Shown in pieces: positions 35,041 through 44,070 of a stretch of DNA of 44,658 nucleotides. The stretch is from positions 1 to 44,658 of the forward strand of contig JANYFB010000131.1 of the NCBI GenBank assembly GCA_025362955.1. The letters run 5' to 3'. Both the position numbers and the translations under genes were made by a program. Source of the stretch: Akkermansiaceae bacterium. GTDB lineage: Bacteria > Verrucomicrobiota > Verrucomicrobiia > Verrucomicrobiales > Akkermansiaceae. Under the pieces are notes generated by a model. That model was not told the origin of the DNA, made no database searches, and saw only the letters and a list, made by a program, of their open reading frames with translations. Position 1 is the stretch's first letter. Each line of letters opens with the position of its first letter.

Positions 35041-35717
35041 AAGTCTGCGTTCTGTTAAGTGGCGGGATGGATTCGGTCGCCGCATTATACGAAGTGCTCG
35101 GGCAGCATGAGGTGGTCGCGTGTTTATCCTTCAACTACGGCTCGAAACATAATGCCTGCGAAATTCCTTTTGCCAAATTGCATTCTGATAGAAACAACAT
35201 CTCTCATCAGGTGATTCCTCTGGATTTCATCAATCAATTGTTCAAATCCGACCTGCTTCTAACAGGCGGAAGCATCCCGGACGGGCATTATGCCGAGGCA
35301 TCCATGAAACACACGGTCGTCCCCTTCCGCAACGGCATCATGCTCGCCATCGCTGCCGGTTACGCGGAAAGCATCCACGCGAATGCCCTCGTCATCGCCG
35401 CGCATTCGGGCGACCATGCGATTTATCCAGATTGCCGCGAGCCTTTCATGCAGGCGATGGCTGCGGCGATGAGCAAAGGCACCTATGAGAAAATCCAGCT
35501 ATTGCGGCCGTTCATCCACACGGATAAAGCAGGCATCGCCCGGCGCGGAATCGAACTCGGCATCGACTTTTCCGAGACTTGGTCTTGCTACAAAGGCGGG
35601 GAAATTCATTGCGGTGTTTGCGGCACCTGCGTCGAGCGGCGCGAGGCATTCATGCTAGCCTGCTTGCCCGATCCCACCGATTATGAGAAGACCCCTGCCC
35701 TGCCGATCCTGAATTGA
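35037..35717 (+). CDS. queC: 7-cyano-7-deazaguanine synthase QueC
   Basis: QueC converts carboxy-deazaguanine to preQ0 with ATP and ammonia. The PP-loop SGGMDS sits at residues 8-13, and a zinc site of four Cys is visible near the C-terminus (SCYKGGEIHCGVCGTC). The length of 226 residues is normal. It is the second gene of the queF-queC pair. Other pathway genes (queD, queE) are not in this window. Confidence 0.96.
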   Translation: MKVCVLLSGGMDSVAALYEVLGQHEVVACLSFNYGSKHNACEIPFAKLHSDRNNISHQVIPLDFINQLFKSDLLLTGGSIPDGHYAEASMKHTVVPFRNGIMLAIAAGYAESIHANALVIAAHSGDHAIYPDCREPFMQAMAAAMSKGTYEKIQLLRPFIHTDKAGIARRGIELGIDFSETWSCYKGGEIHCGVCGTCVERREAFMLACLPDPTDYEKTPALPILN

Positions 35718-35734
35718 ATAAAAGACGCAAGTGA

Positions 35735-35757
35735 GCCGCAGATGAACACAGATGAAC
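35735..35757 (+). repeat. dispersed GCCGCAGATGAACACAGATG repeat
   Basis: GCCGCAGATGAACACAGATG plus AAC in the queC-pheT gap, related to the inverted copies at 913-1036. The remaining gap (35718-35880) is AT-rich and probably holds the pheT promoter; TTGACC near 35840 is a weak -35 candidate. Confidence 0.55.
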
Positions 35758-35880
35758 TTGATTGAAGAAAAGATGATCCTGTTTTCGCTATCCTTCTATT
35801 GAGTCAAATTATCCAATTCCCAATCTTCTCGTATCTGCATTGACCCGCCAATTTGCGGTAAAACAATTTTCTCTTCTCCC

Positions 35881-38265
35881 ATGAATGTCTCTTTAAACTG
35901 GCTCGCCACTCACCTCGACCTTTCCGGCAAATCTATTAAGGAAATTGACGATCTTTTCACCTTCGCAGGGGTTGAGGTCGAAGGCATCATTTCCAAAGGC
36001 ATCACGTCTGATAGAATCGTCGTCGCCGAAATCAGGGAAGCCGTTCAGCACCCCAATGCAGATCGCCTCAAAGTTACTCAAGTCGATTGCGGCGAGGCCA
36101 GCCTCCGCCAGATCGTCTGTGGAGCGCAAAATTACAAGGTCGGCGATAAAGTCCCCTGCGCCCTGCCCGGTGCCGAGCTTCCTGGCGGCTTCATGATCGG
36201 TGAGACCATCATGCGCAAAGTGGAGTCCAAAGGCATGTTGTGCGCTGCCTCGGAAATCGGCCTGCCTGCGGGTGAGGACGGCTTGCTCATCCTCCCGCCC
36301 GATTCCGAAATCGGAAAACCTGTGAAACAACTCTTTGATTCCGACACTTTGTTAGAGTTAGAAGTCACCCCGAACCGTCCCGATCTCCTCAGCCACCGTG
36401 GCATGGCCCGCGAACTCGCCGCATTGCTCAAGACGCCTCTTCTCTCAAGGAACGTGGGCGTCTCGCCCACTCCCGCTTCATCGTCCTCTTCCATCCAAAT
36501 CCACTCTCCCGCCGCATGCCCACTCTACACCGCAGTTAGAATCTCCGGCGTCACCGTCAAGGAATCCCCGGCTTGGCTCAAGCAGCGCCTCGAATCCATC
36601 GGACTGCGGCCGATCAACAACATCGTCGATGTCACGAACTTCGTGCTCCACGAACTGGGCCAACCGCTCCACGCCTTCGATGCCGCGAAACTCACCGGCT
36701 CCATCATCATCCGCTCCGCGAAAGAGGGCGAACATTTCCTCGCGCTCGACGAATCCGAGCACGTCCTCACTCCCGATGACCTCCTGATCGCCGACGAATC
36801 CGGTGCCGCCCTCGCTTTAGCAGGCGTGATGGGCGGACTCACCAGCGGTGTTATCGATACCACCTCTGACATCCTGATAGAATCCGCCTATTTTTCCCCA
36901 CAAGGCATCCGTCGTACTTCGCGTCGCACCGCTCTAACATCGGATTCCTCCTACCGCTTCGAGCGCGGTGTCGATCCGGCGGGAATCCTAACGGCTTCCG
37001 CACTCGCGGTGCAGCTCATCCTCGAAATCGCAGGCGGCACGGCGGATACTGCCACCCAAATCGCCGGTGAAGCTCCCGTCCTAGTCCGTTCTGTCGCCCT
37101 CGACGCGGAGAAGCTCGACCAACTCATGGGAGGCTCCATTTCTCTAGCAGACGCTGAGGAAATCCTCACCCGCCTCGGTCTCACGAAGCTCGCCGACGGC
37201 ACTTGGGACATTCCTTCCTTCCGCGCGGATCTCCAACGCCACATCGATCTCGTCGAGGAAATTGCCCGCGTCCACGGCCTCGGCAATGTCCCGTCACGAT
37301 TCCGAGGCACCTTCGTCCCCGCCAGTCCGGTGGATGCCGCTTACGATGCCGACATGGTTCTCCGCCGCCGCCTCGCCGCGCTCGGTCTGCATGAGTGCCA
37401 GACGATCAAGCTCATTTCCGACGCGCAGGTTTCCGATGTCCTTCCGCTGCGTCCATTGCTGGACGGCGACATCATCCGTGTCAAACTTCCTCTCAGCGAG
37501 GACCACGCTGTGATGCGCCCGAGCATCGTTCCCGGACTCATCGCCTCGGCTGCTAGAAATGTCCGCCAGCAGGCGAAATCCCTGCGTTTCTTCGAAATGG
37601 GGCGCGTCTTCTGCAACGCCGGCGGCGGCAAAGCCAAGGATCAGGAAAGCGAAACACTCGCCCTGCTCCTCTCCGGCTCTGTCCAACCTCCCGGCTGGTC
37701 CCAAGCGGACCGCAGTGCGGATTTACACGACCTCAAAGGTATCCTCTCCGCCCTGTTAGGCGACCGCCAGATTAGCTTCACCCCCAAGGACCGCCCCGGC
37801 TTCGTCCTCGCTAGCAACATCAAAGTGGGAGACCAGAACATCGGAATTTTCGCTCGCCTCACCCCCGCCCGCGAGCGTGAACTGGATTTCACCACGCCTG
37901 TTTACGTCGCCGAGCTGGATCTCGGCAAACTCCGCAAGCTCCTCAACGGCATCAGCCACGTCGAAGAGCTCGCTCAATTCCCAGGCTCTTCCCGCGACGC
38001 CGCGATGGAACTTTCTCTCAGCACGCCAAACGCCCAGATCGAGGCCGTCATCGCCAAACTGGCCCAGCCTCTGTTAGTTTCGTCCGAGTGCTTCGATGTC
38101 TTTACCGACACCACCGGCCAGAAAATCCCCGCTGATAGAAAATCACTTGCCTACCGCTTCCACTACCGCGAATCCACGCGCACTCTCAAGGCAGAAGAGA
38201 TCGACACCGCCCACCAGAACGTGCTCGAGGCTTTGAAGAAGGGGCTTGGGGTGCAGTTTCGCTAA
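35881..38265 (+). CDS. pheT: phenylalanine--tRNA ligase beta subunit
   Basis: The 794-residue beta subunit of PheRS. In order: a short N-terminal domain, the tRNA-binding OB domain (about 40-150), B3/4 (about 205-370), B5 (about 400-475, DIPSFRADLQRHIDLVEEIARVHG), the catalytic-like domain, and the C-terminal FDX-ACB domain (about 700-794, FPGSSRDAAMELSLS). The length is normal. The alpha subunit gene pheS is not adjacent here, so the two are encoded at separate loci or pheS lies elsewhere. Confidence 0.97.
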   Translation: MNVSLNWLATHLDLSGKSIKEIDDLFTFAGVEVEGIISKGITSDRIVVAEIREAVQHPNADRLKVTQVDCGEASLRQIVCGAQNYKVGDKVPCALPGAELPGGFMIGETIMRKVESKGMLCAASEIGLPAGEDGLLILPPDSEIGKPVKQLFDSDTLLELEVTPNRPDLLSHRGMARELAALLKTPLLSRNVGVSPTPASSSSSIQIHSPAACPLYTAVRISGVTVKESPAWLKQRLESIGLRPINNIVDVTNFVLHELGQPLHAFDAAKLTGSIIIRSAKEGEHFLALDESEHVLTPDDLLIADESGAALALAGVMGGLTSGVIDTTSDILIESAYFSPQGIRRTSRRTALTSDSSYRFERGVDPAGILTASALAVQLILEIAGGTADTATQIAGEAPVLVRSVALDAEKLDQLMGGSISLADAEEILTRLGLTKLADGTWDIPSFRADLQRHIDLVEEIARVHGLGNVPSRFRGTFVPASPVDAAYDADMVLRRRLAALGLHECQTIKLISDAQVSDVLPLRPLLDGDIIRVKLPLSEDHAVMRPSIVPGLIASAARNVRQQAKSLRFFEMGRVFCNAGGGKAKDQESETLALLLSGSVQPPGWSQADRSADLHDLKGILSALLGDRQISFTPKDRPGFVLASNIKVGDQNIGIFARLTPARERELDFTTPVYVAELDLGKLRKLLNGISHVEELAQFPGSSRDAAMELSLSTPNAQIEAVIAKLAQPLLVSSECFDVFTDTTGQKIPADRKSLAYRFHYRESTRTLKAEEIDTAHQNVLEALKKGLGVQFR

Positions 38266-38266
38266 G

Positions 38267-38283
38267 GTCGCAATCGTTGCGAC
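38267..38283. terminator. hairpin between pheT and the acylphosphatase gene
   Basis: GTCGCAA, TCG, TTGCGAC: a perfect 7-bp stem starting one base after the pheT stop. There is no long T-run, so it may act as a weak or rho-assisted terminator. Confidence 0.5.
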
Positions 38284-38332
38284 TTTCACCTGCGAAATAA
38301 CATTGCCCCTGCTAGATTCATCCACAAACCGT

Positions 38333-38608
38333 CTAGCGCTCGATTCTAAAGCCCGCACAATTTTCGAGCAGGGGAATCTTCACAGCAGTCAAATTCTTAA
38401 TATGATGGGCGACTGACGATTCCTCGGCGATTTCCTTGATGAAGGATTCCACCTCTTCCTTCACACCCATCACCTGAAGCTCCACGCTCCCGTCAGTTAG
38501 ATTTTTCACCCAGCCGCAAACTTCAAATCCGCGAGATAGATCCTTGACGGTGTAGCGAAATCCCACGCCTTGGACGCGGCCTTCGAAGATGACTTGCTTG
38601 GCCACCAT
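38333..38608 (-). CDS. acylphosphatase
   Basis: A small enzyme (about 91 residues) that hydrolyses acyl phosphates. The catalytic motif GRVQGVGFRY is visible near the N-terminus with the active Arg, and the Asn of GWVKNLTDGSVEL follows. An upstream ATG at 38629 would add MESGNFP and overlap the previous gene by 14 bases; I chose 38608 because it leaves the family's usual N-terminus. It follows the 38616-39158 gene on the same strand. Confidence 0.88.
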   Translation of the reverse strand: MVAKQVIFEGRVQGVGFRYTVKDLSRGFEVCGWVKNLTDGSVELQVMGVKEEVESFIKEIAEESSVAHHIKNLTAVKIPLLENCAGFRIER

Positions 38609-38615
38609 TGGGAAA

Positions 38616-39158
38616 TTACCGCTCTCCATTTTGGAATGGATTGCTCTCAAGCGCGGAAGACTTCAGGCCGAAAACCTGTTCGAAGGTTTTTCCCGGCAAG
38701 AGGTTGTAGGCGATGGGCGCGCTGCGTTTGCCGTCCGCATCGTAGAGATAAACGATTTTTTGTACCGGCATTTCCTTGCCGGTATCCTTGCTGATGCGCT
38801 TGACCCGAGAGTCGAACATGAGCTCTTCAACTAACAGTCCGGTGACTTTGTGGTAGCCATAGCTCACTTTGAAAAGCTCTTGGTTCTGGCCATCACGAAT
38901 TTTACAACCCAGTGGATTTCCGCTAGAATCCATTTTGTAGGTGGTCACCATGGTGAGCACTCCGTTAGGTGAAAATGTTTTCTTGGTGAGGGTGCGGTTG
39001 TCGGGGCTGCGGATGAAAACCGAGCGAGAGCCGTCTTTGAGCCGCATGTAGCGGACGTTCGGGCCATCCACTCCGTCGAACTCGCTGGCGCGGCACGGAT
39101 GCGTGAGCAGCAACAAAACCGCGAGCGCGAAGATTTTCCCAGTTGCCAGTAGGTTCAT
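38616..39158 (-). CDS. exported protein of unknown function
   Basis: A 180-residue protein with a clear signal peptide (residues 1-24, ending CRASEF). The mature part is rich in beta strands with repeated 'Y-K-M-D-x-x-G-N' like turns (VTTYKMDSSGNPLG, KIVYLYDADGKRS), resembling tandem antiparallel strands of secreted or surface proteins in this phylum. I do not recognise a family. The start at 39158 was set by the signal peptide; the frame is open to 39254 without improving the match. Confidence 0.65.
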   Translation of the reverse strand: MNLLATGKIFALAVLLLLTHPCRASEFDGVDGPNVRYMRLKDGSRSVFIRSPDNRTLTKKTFSPNGVLTMVTTYKMDSSGNPLGCKIRDGQNQELFKVSYGYHKVTGLLVEELMFDSRVKRISKDTGKEMPVQKIVYLYDADGKRSAPIAYNLLPGKTFEQVFGLKSSALESNPFQNGER

Positions 39159-39209
39159 AGAGCACAAGGTAGGCACCTCTGACGGACGCTGCAAGCCGCC
39201 AATTGACGA

Positions 39210-40091
39210 ATGATCTGGAAAACTCGCCGCGCCATTCTCGATCTCACGCACCAAGCACGGGTGATGGGGATTCTAAACGTAACGCCCGATTCTTTCTCCG
39301 ACGGTGGCGAGCATTTCAATACCGAAACCGCGCTGGCCCACGCTCGTCGCATGATCGTAGAAGGCGCGGAATTGATCGACATCGGCGGGGAATCGACTCG
39401 TCCGGGTGCCGTGCCAGTTCCTGCCGGAGAGGAGATCGCCCGCACGGTGCCGGTGATTGCGGCATTGCGGGCAGAGTGGGACGGATTGATTTCCATCGAC
39501 ACGACGAAGGCGATGGTCGCCGCCGCAGCATTGGATGCAGGTGCAGACATCGTGAATGACGTGAGTGGACTGCTTGCGGATCACGAGATGGCGCGAGTCT
39601 GCGCGGAAAGTGGTTGTGGAGTGGTGGTGATGCATCGGCAGGGGACTCCCCAGACGATGCAAAAGTCTCCTCGCTACGATGACGTGGTGATAGAAGTGAG
39701 AGAGTTTTTTTCTGAGCGCCTCCTGACGCTGGTCGCGGCAGGGATTGATTCGGTGGCTGTATGTTTTGATCCGGGAATCGGCTTCGGGAAAACCTTGGAT
39801 CACAATCTGGCCTTACTCCGGGCGCTGGGAGAAATTTCAGCAGCGGGTCGGCCTTTATTGTTAGGGGTATCCCGGAAATCATTCATCGGGAAAATTTTGG
39901 GTGACGACCTTATCGACGCCCGCGAATGGCCGACTGTCGCCCTAACGGCGAATGCTCGCGAACAGGGAGTGATGCTGCACCGGGTGCATTCCGTGAGACC
40001 TAACATCGAAGCGCTGCGGATGACGGAGGCGATCCTCGCGGCGAGACGCACCGACAAGGGACTGGAGCGAGACGCGTCAGCTACGGCCTAG
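39210..40091 (+). CDS. folP: dihydropteroate synthase
   Basis: FolP joins para-aminobenzoate and 7,8-dihydropterin pyrophosphate in folate synthesis. The TIM-barrel signatures are clear: VMGILNVTPDSFSDGGEHF at the pABA-side loop and ELIDIGGESTRPGA at the pterin site, then NDVSGL and SRKSFIGKILG. The length of 293 residues is standard. The TAG stop (40089-40091) shares a CTAG with the stop of the converging amidase gene (40088-40090). Confidence 0.96.
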   Translation: MIWKTRRAILDLTHQARVMGILNVTPDSFSDGGEHFNTETALAHARRMIVEGAELIDIGGESTRPGAVPVPAGEEIARTVPVIAALRAEWDGLISIDTTKAMVAAAALDAGADIVNDVSGLLADHEMARVCAESGCGVVVMHRQGTPQTMQKSPRYDDVVIEVREFFSERLLTLVAAGIDSVAVCFDPGIGFGKTLDHNLALLRALGEISAAGRPLLLGVSRKSFIGKILGDDLIDAREWPTVALTANAREQGVMLHRVHSVRPNIEALRMTEAILAARRTDKGLERDASATA

Positions 40092-41125
40092 TTTTGCGGC
40101 GCGGACGCGGGATTATGGCCAACAGCGAAACGGTATTTTGTGATGGCGTCCACAATCCCGCCGGCGATGGCGTTCTGATAGGCCTCATTTTCGATCAGGC
40201 GAGCCTCATACGGATGACTCATGAATCCACCTTCCAACAAGATTGCAGGATGGCGCACCCCCGATAGAACACTGAAGCGGGCACGCTTGATGCCACGGTC
40301 CAAGGTGTTCTTACCGAGCCGCCGGAGGATCGAACCGTGGACGGAAGTGGCGAGCGCGATGTTTGCAGAATCATGCTCATTTCCCGCCCGTGTTAGATTG
40401 TCAGCCTCCTTGAAATCCCGCCCGTAATGGGAGACACCGGGCGGAGAAAGGGTGAATGTCTCAATGCCCCGGGCGGAACTGCTGCCGGAATTGAAATGGA
40501 TGCTCACGTAAATCGCGTTTTCCTGCACCGCGTTGGCGAAATCCACGCGTTCCTGGAGCGACTGATAGACATCGGTATCACGAGTCATCACGACCTTAAA
40601 ACCTTTCGCAACTAGGAGTTTCTCCGCGATTCCCGCTACCTTGACATTGTAATTCGCTTCGGTGCCGTAAGGATTCGTCGCCCCTGGATCTTTTCCCCCG
40701 TGGCCGGGATCGAGGATCACCGTGCGGAAATCGCCAGCGTTTTGGATGAAATTCGGGCGCAGCACCGGGTCGATCAATTTAGCAAGGTCCACACGCGAGA
40801 CGTAAACTTTATCGCCCACCGTCGCGATTTCCTGGCTGAAGACGAATTTCACATTGTTCATGAGGCAGTCATTGCCGCCGACCTTGAGATTCATCTCGAT
40901 TTTTGAGTTTTCGAGTATGAGCGAGCCTCCCGTGCGGGTCATTTTTGTGAAATCGTAAAATCGCTTGATGCTATCGACTGACACGTAGTCACGCCCGTCG
41001 ATTTTCGTAATTTCCCACTCCACGACGGGCGCAGCGGAAAATGCGAGCCCAACAGTCACCAGCAACACCAAGGGCAACGCGAACGAAAGACGCAGCCAAT
41101 GAATCAGTCGGAAGGGATGTGCCAT
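40088..41125 (-). CDS. N-acetylmuramoyl-L-alanine amidase (Amidase_3), AmiC-like
   Basis: A secreted or periplasmic amidase of 345 residues with a membrane-type signal (residues 10-30). Residues 35-110 look like a copper-amine-oxidase-N-like peptidoglycan-binding region. The catalytic domain follows: VILDPGHGGKDPGA with the zinc-binding His, a Glu in EANYNVKVAG, SIHFNSGSS, and AILLEGGFMSHPYE with the active Glu. It is the second amidase of the same fold in the window, but a different subtype from the lipoprotein at 28149. The start at 41125 is preferred over 41143. Confidence 0.92.
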   Translation of the reverse strand: MAHPFRLIHWLRLSFALPLVLLVTVGLAFSAAPVVEWEITKIDGRDYVSVDSIKRFYDFTKMTRTGGSLILENSKIEMNLKVGGNDCLMNNVKFVFSQEIATVGDKVYVSRVDLAKLIDPVLRPNFIQNAGDFRTVILDPGHGGKDPGATNPYGTEANYNVKVAGIAEKLLVAKGFKVVMTRDTDVYQSLQERVDFANAVQENAIYVSIHFNSGSSSARGIETFTLSPPGVSHYGRDFKEADNLTRAGNEHDSANIALATSVHGSILRRLGKNTLDRGIKRARFSVLSGVRHPAILLEGGFMSHPYEARLIENEAYQNAIAGGIVDAITKYRFAVGHNPASAPQN

Positions 41126-41488
41126 TGAGGAAAAAGGCTGCACGGATTGGGTCGGTTTGTATCAATGGAAAAAACGAATGACAACCGGATTTGTCAGCGG
41201 CGGATTTTTCAATCCCTCGTGTGACCGCGGAAGCAACTCAAACGCCTTTGCGACAGGATCTCTTACCTAACACTAAATCCTGGCGAGGCGCAGCACCAGC
41301 CTCACCTCTCCCGTTTGAAAATGCCGTGTTTACTTCTTCCGGACTTGGAGCTTGACGCTCGGCACGTTTGCTGCTTGCCTGCGGCGTCTGGCGTTTGATT
41401 ATGAATCATTTGCCAGCATTCTGGGTGCCTCTCATCTCACTTCATCAGGCCCGGAACATCCGCCGAAACTCCGATTTTCCCCAACTGT
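41126..41488. other. non-coding gap upstream of the glycosyltransferase gene
   Basis: About 360 bases with no convincing gene. A perfect short inverted repeat, TGACAA (41179-41184) and TTGTCA (41191-41196), might be an operator. Short open frames here show no family or codon signal. No clear promoter pair for the downstream gene could be assigned. Confidence 0.3.
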
Positions 41489-42997
41489 ATGGACTGGACC
41501 TCGCCTATTTGGTATGCCTCGTATATCATCGTTCTCATCGGCCTCGCAGGCTATGGCTCTCACCGATTGACGATTGTTTTTTTATACCTAAAGCACTCGC
41601 GAAAACATCCGAAGCCGTTGAAATGGTTCAAGGATTTGCCGCTGGTCACCATCCAACTGCCGGTTTTTAATGAGATGCATGTGGTGGATCGGCTATTGGC
41701 CTCGGTTTCCGCGATGGATTATCCGCAGGACAAAATGCAGATCCAGCTGTTGGACGATTCCACCGACCAGACAGTGGAAATTTGCCGGGCGGGAATCGAG
41801 GCACTGAAAGCTCGGGGCTTCGATGCCGAGCACATTCACCGGACAGATCGCACCGGCTACAAGGCGGGCGCGCTTGAAAACGGAACCCGGTTCGCCAGAG
41901 GGGAATACCTTCTTATCCTAGATGCGGATTTCGTTCCGAATCCCGACCTCCTTCAAAAAACGATCCACTATTTCTCCGATGACAAAATCGGAATGATCCA
42001 GACGCGCTGGGGCCACCTCAACCGCACTTTCAATGTGTTGACCCGCATCCAAGCGATGTTTCTGGACGGCCACCTCGAGCTAGAGCAGACCGCTCGCAAT
42101 CGCTCCGGTCGCTTCTTTACCTTCAACGGCACTGGTGGCATCTGGCGGAAATCCTGCATCGCCGACGCGGGCGGTTGGGAGCACGACACGCTCACCGAGG
42201 ACATGGACCTCAGCTACCGCGCCCAGCTTAAAGGATGGCGCTTCATTTTCCTCAACGAGGTGGAAACCCCGGCCGAGCTTCCGGTGGACATGGACGGCTT
42301 CAAAAGCCAGCAACACCGCTGGACCAAGGGTTCAATCCAAGTTTGTAAAAAAGTTCTGCCAGCAATCTGGAAAAGCGATGTGCCACTTTTCATCAAAATG
42401 GAGGCCACCGCGCACCTCACGTCGAATTTCGCCTATCTACTTCTCATCTGCCTATGTTTCCTGATCTATCCGAACCAGCAGGCGCAGCCGGATTTCGGAA
42501 AATTCACCTACTACATCGTCAACGTCCCGATCTTCTTCTTCTCCTCCGTTTCGGTGGTCGTTTTCTATCTGGTCGCCCAGAAGGCCCTGCGTCCCGGCTC
42601 GTGGTGGCGGGAAATTCCTTACCTCCCACTGCTTCTCGCGCTCGGCATTGGAATGTCAATCAGCAACACCAAGGCTGTGCTGGAAGCCTTGTTCAATCAT
42701 GAGACCGCCTTTATTCGCACTCCCAAATACGGGATCGGCCAAGCGCGACGTCAGGATTGGAAAAAGAGCAGCTACAAGGCCATGAAAACCCTGACCCCAT
42801 TCGTGGAATTGCTCTTCGGATTCTTCTTTCTTTTCGTTGTGGTCGATGCGGCAATGAACTTTCGTTGGTCTTCAGCAATTCTTTTGCTTCCATTCCCCGT
42901 CGGTTTCTTCTATACGTCCCTGTCATCACTCGTCCGCATGCTGCCCTCCGGTGCGGAGTCGGATGCACCGAAGATCGTGAACCGCAAATCTCCATGA
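41489..42997 (+). CDS. family 2 membrane glycosyltransferase, cellulose-synthase-like
   Basis: A processive-type GT2 of 502 residues with an N-terminal helix (residues 8-27), a cytosolic GT-A domain, and several C-terminal membrane segments. Active-site motifs are in order: LLDDSTD, DAD (LILDADFVPNP), TED (TLTEDMD), and QQHRW (QSQQHRWTKG in place, Q-x-x-R-W). It resembles the CESA-like/beta-glycan synthases that make exopolysaccharides. The L,D-transpeptidase gene follows after 7 bases and may be co-transcribed. The sugar donor and polymer are not indicated. Confidence 0.9.
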   Translation: MDWTSPIWYASYIIVLIGLAGYGSHRLTIVFLYLKHSRKHPKPLKWFKDLPLVTIQLPVFNEMHVVDRLLASVSAMDYPQDKMQIQLLDDSTDQTVEICRAGIEALKARGFDAEHIHRTDRTGYKAGALENGTRFARGEYLLILDADFVPNPDLLQKTIHYFSDDKIGMIQTRWGHLNRTFNVLTRIQAMFLDGHLELEQTARNRSGRFFTFNGTGGIWRKSCIADAGGWEHDTLTEDMDLSYRAQLKGWRFIFLNEVETPAELPVDMDGFKSQQHRWTKGSIQVCKKVLPAIWKSDVPLFIKMEATAHLTSNFAYLLLICLCFLIYPNQQAQPDFGKFTYYIVNVPIFFFSSVSVVVFYLVAQKALRPGSWWREIPYLPLLLALGIGMSISNTKAVLEALFNHETAFIRTPKYGIGQARRQDWKKSSYKAMKTLTPFVELLFGFFFLFVVVDAAMNFRWSSAILLLPFPVGFFYTSLSSLVRMLPSGAESDAPKIVNRKSP

Positions 42998-43004
42998 CCG
43001 AATT

Positions 43005-43637
43005 ATGATCGGATACCCTATCCCTCGTTTTCTTTTCCTCGTATCGCTCGGCCTTCTTGTGGCGCTCGGGCTCACGAGTTGCGGGTCGAATTCGTTCTCG
43101 TTCCGCGGCGGTGACACCCACAATAAAATGATCGTCAGCGTGCGCGATCAGAAAATGCTTTTAGTCCGCGATGGCAATCCGGTGAAAGCCTACAGAATTT
43201 CGACCTCCAAATTCGGAGTGGGCGATAGTCCTGGCAGCAACTGCACTCCGATCGGACGCCTGCAGGTCGCAAAAAAAATCGGGGACGGAGCACCCATCGG
43301 CTGCGTCTTCAAGGCCCGTCGGCCCACTGGGGAAGTCATCCGGCCCGATGCCCCAGGTCGCGATCCCGTTGTCACTCGGATCATGTGGCTGACAGGCACT
43401 GAATCCCGCAATCAGAATGCATTCCGCCGAACGATCTATATCCACGGCACCCCCGAAGAGCGTTACCTGGGCAGGCCCGCCTCGTTCGGCTGCATCCGCA
43501 TGGGTAGCCGCGACGTGGCTGACCTATATAACAGAATCGGCACTGGCGCTGATGTTTTCGTGATTCGCGGCTCCATCCAATCCAATAAATCAAGCGACTC
43601 ATCCGCCTCAATGGGGAAGTTCAACACCCGCAGTTAA
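43005..43637 (+). CDS. L,D-transpeptidase (YkuD), lipoprotein
   Basis: An Erf/YkuD-type enzyme of 210 residues that makes 3-3 or lipoprotein cross-links in peptidoglycan. It has a lipoprotein signal ending LTSCGSNS (Cys about residue 25). The YkuD motifs are IYIHGTPEERYLGRPASFGCIRM, with the His and the catalytic Cys in the S-x-G-C-I-R-M box. The active His-Gly-Thr is 14 residues before. It lies 7 bases after the glycosyltransferase gene. Confidence 0.94.
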   Translation: MIGYPIPRFLFLVSLGLLVALGLTSCGSNSFSFRGGDTHNKMIVSVRDQKMLLVRDGNPVKAYRISTSKFGVGDSPGSNCTPIGRLQVAKKIGDGAPIGCVFKARRPTGEVIRPDAPGRDPVVTRIMWLTGTESRNQNAFRRTIYIHGTPEERYLGRPASFGCIRMGSRDVADLYNRIGTGADVFVIRGSIQSNKSSDSSASMGKFNTRS

Positions 43638-43657
43638 GAATCTCTGAAACACGAGCT

Positions 43658-43685
43658 TGACACCTCGGTTCAAATTCCTATTTTC
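43658..43685 (+). promoter_or_regulatory. sigma-70-type promoter of rpsT
   Basis: TTGACA (43658-43663), 16 bases, TATTTT (43680-43685), 41 bases before the rpsT start. The box is preceded by CTTGACACC and followed by CCCCC, close to the layout of the rplM promoter at 28932. Confidence 0.7.
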
Positions 43686-43726
43686 CCCCGCCCGCCTCAA
43701 GGCAACTGATTTTTTATAACACGACC

Positions 43727-43990
43727 ATGGCCAACCACAAATCTTCAATCAAGCGCGCACGTCAAACCGTAGTCCGGACCGAGCGTAATCGCGCTGAAAA
43801 GAGCCGCATGAAAACGCTTCGCAAGAAAGCCCTCGCCGCGATCGCTTCCGGTGACAAAGCCGCTGCTGCGGAAGCAAGCTCCGCATTTTCCTCCGTCGTG
43901 GATAAGGCCGCGAAGCGTAACTTGATTCACCCGAATAAAGCTGCTAACTTGAAGAGCAAGACTGCGAAGGCCCTCGCTGCCGTCGCTTGA
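43727..43990 (+). CDS. rpsT: 30S ribosomal protein S20
   Basis: S20, a small basic helical protein (87 residues) that binds 16S rRNA early in assembly. It starts MANHKSSIKRARQT with the usual Lys/Arg-rich run, and its C-terminus has the A-x-x-K-x-x-L-I-H-P-N-K-A pattern (RNLIHPNKAANLKSKTAKAL). Its own promoter (43658) and terminator (44030) make it a single-gene unit. Confidence 0.97.
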   Translation: MANHKSSIKRARQTVVRTERNRAEKSRMKTLRKKALAAIASGDKAAAAEASSAFSSVVDKAAKRNLIHPNKAANLKSKTAKALAAVA

Positions 43991-44029
43991 TTGCCCGGTC
44001 AATTGGTTTCATCCCTCTCCTAACGAAAC

Positions 44030-44061
44030 AAGCGGACCGGTTTACCGGTGCCGCTTTTTTC
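44030..44061 (+). terminator. terminator of rpsT
   Basis: AAGCGGACCGGTTTACCGGTGCCGCTT with a following T-run: a long stem with an internal mismatch, 40 bases after the rpsT stop. Confidence 0.9.
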
Positions 44062-44070
44062 TTACTTGCC

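Noticed and set aside
2465..37761. GTTAGGC outside the array (2465, 13218, 13394, 23260, 26689, 37755)
   Set aside because: These lie inside ordinary genes and have no matching GCCTAAC partner or palindromic arms nearby, so they are not attC sites.
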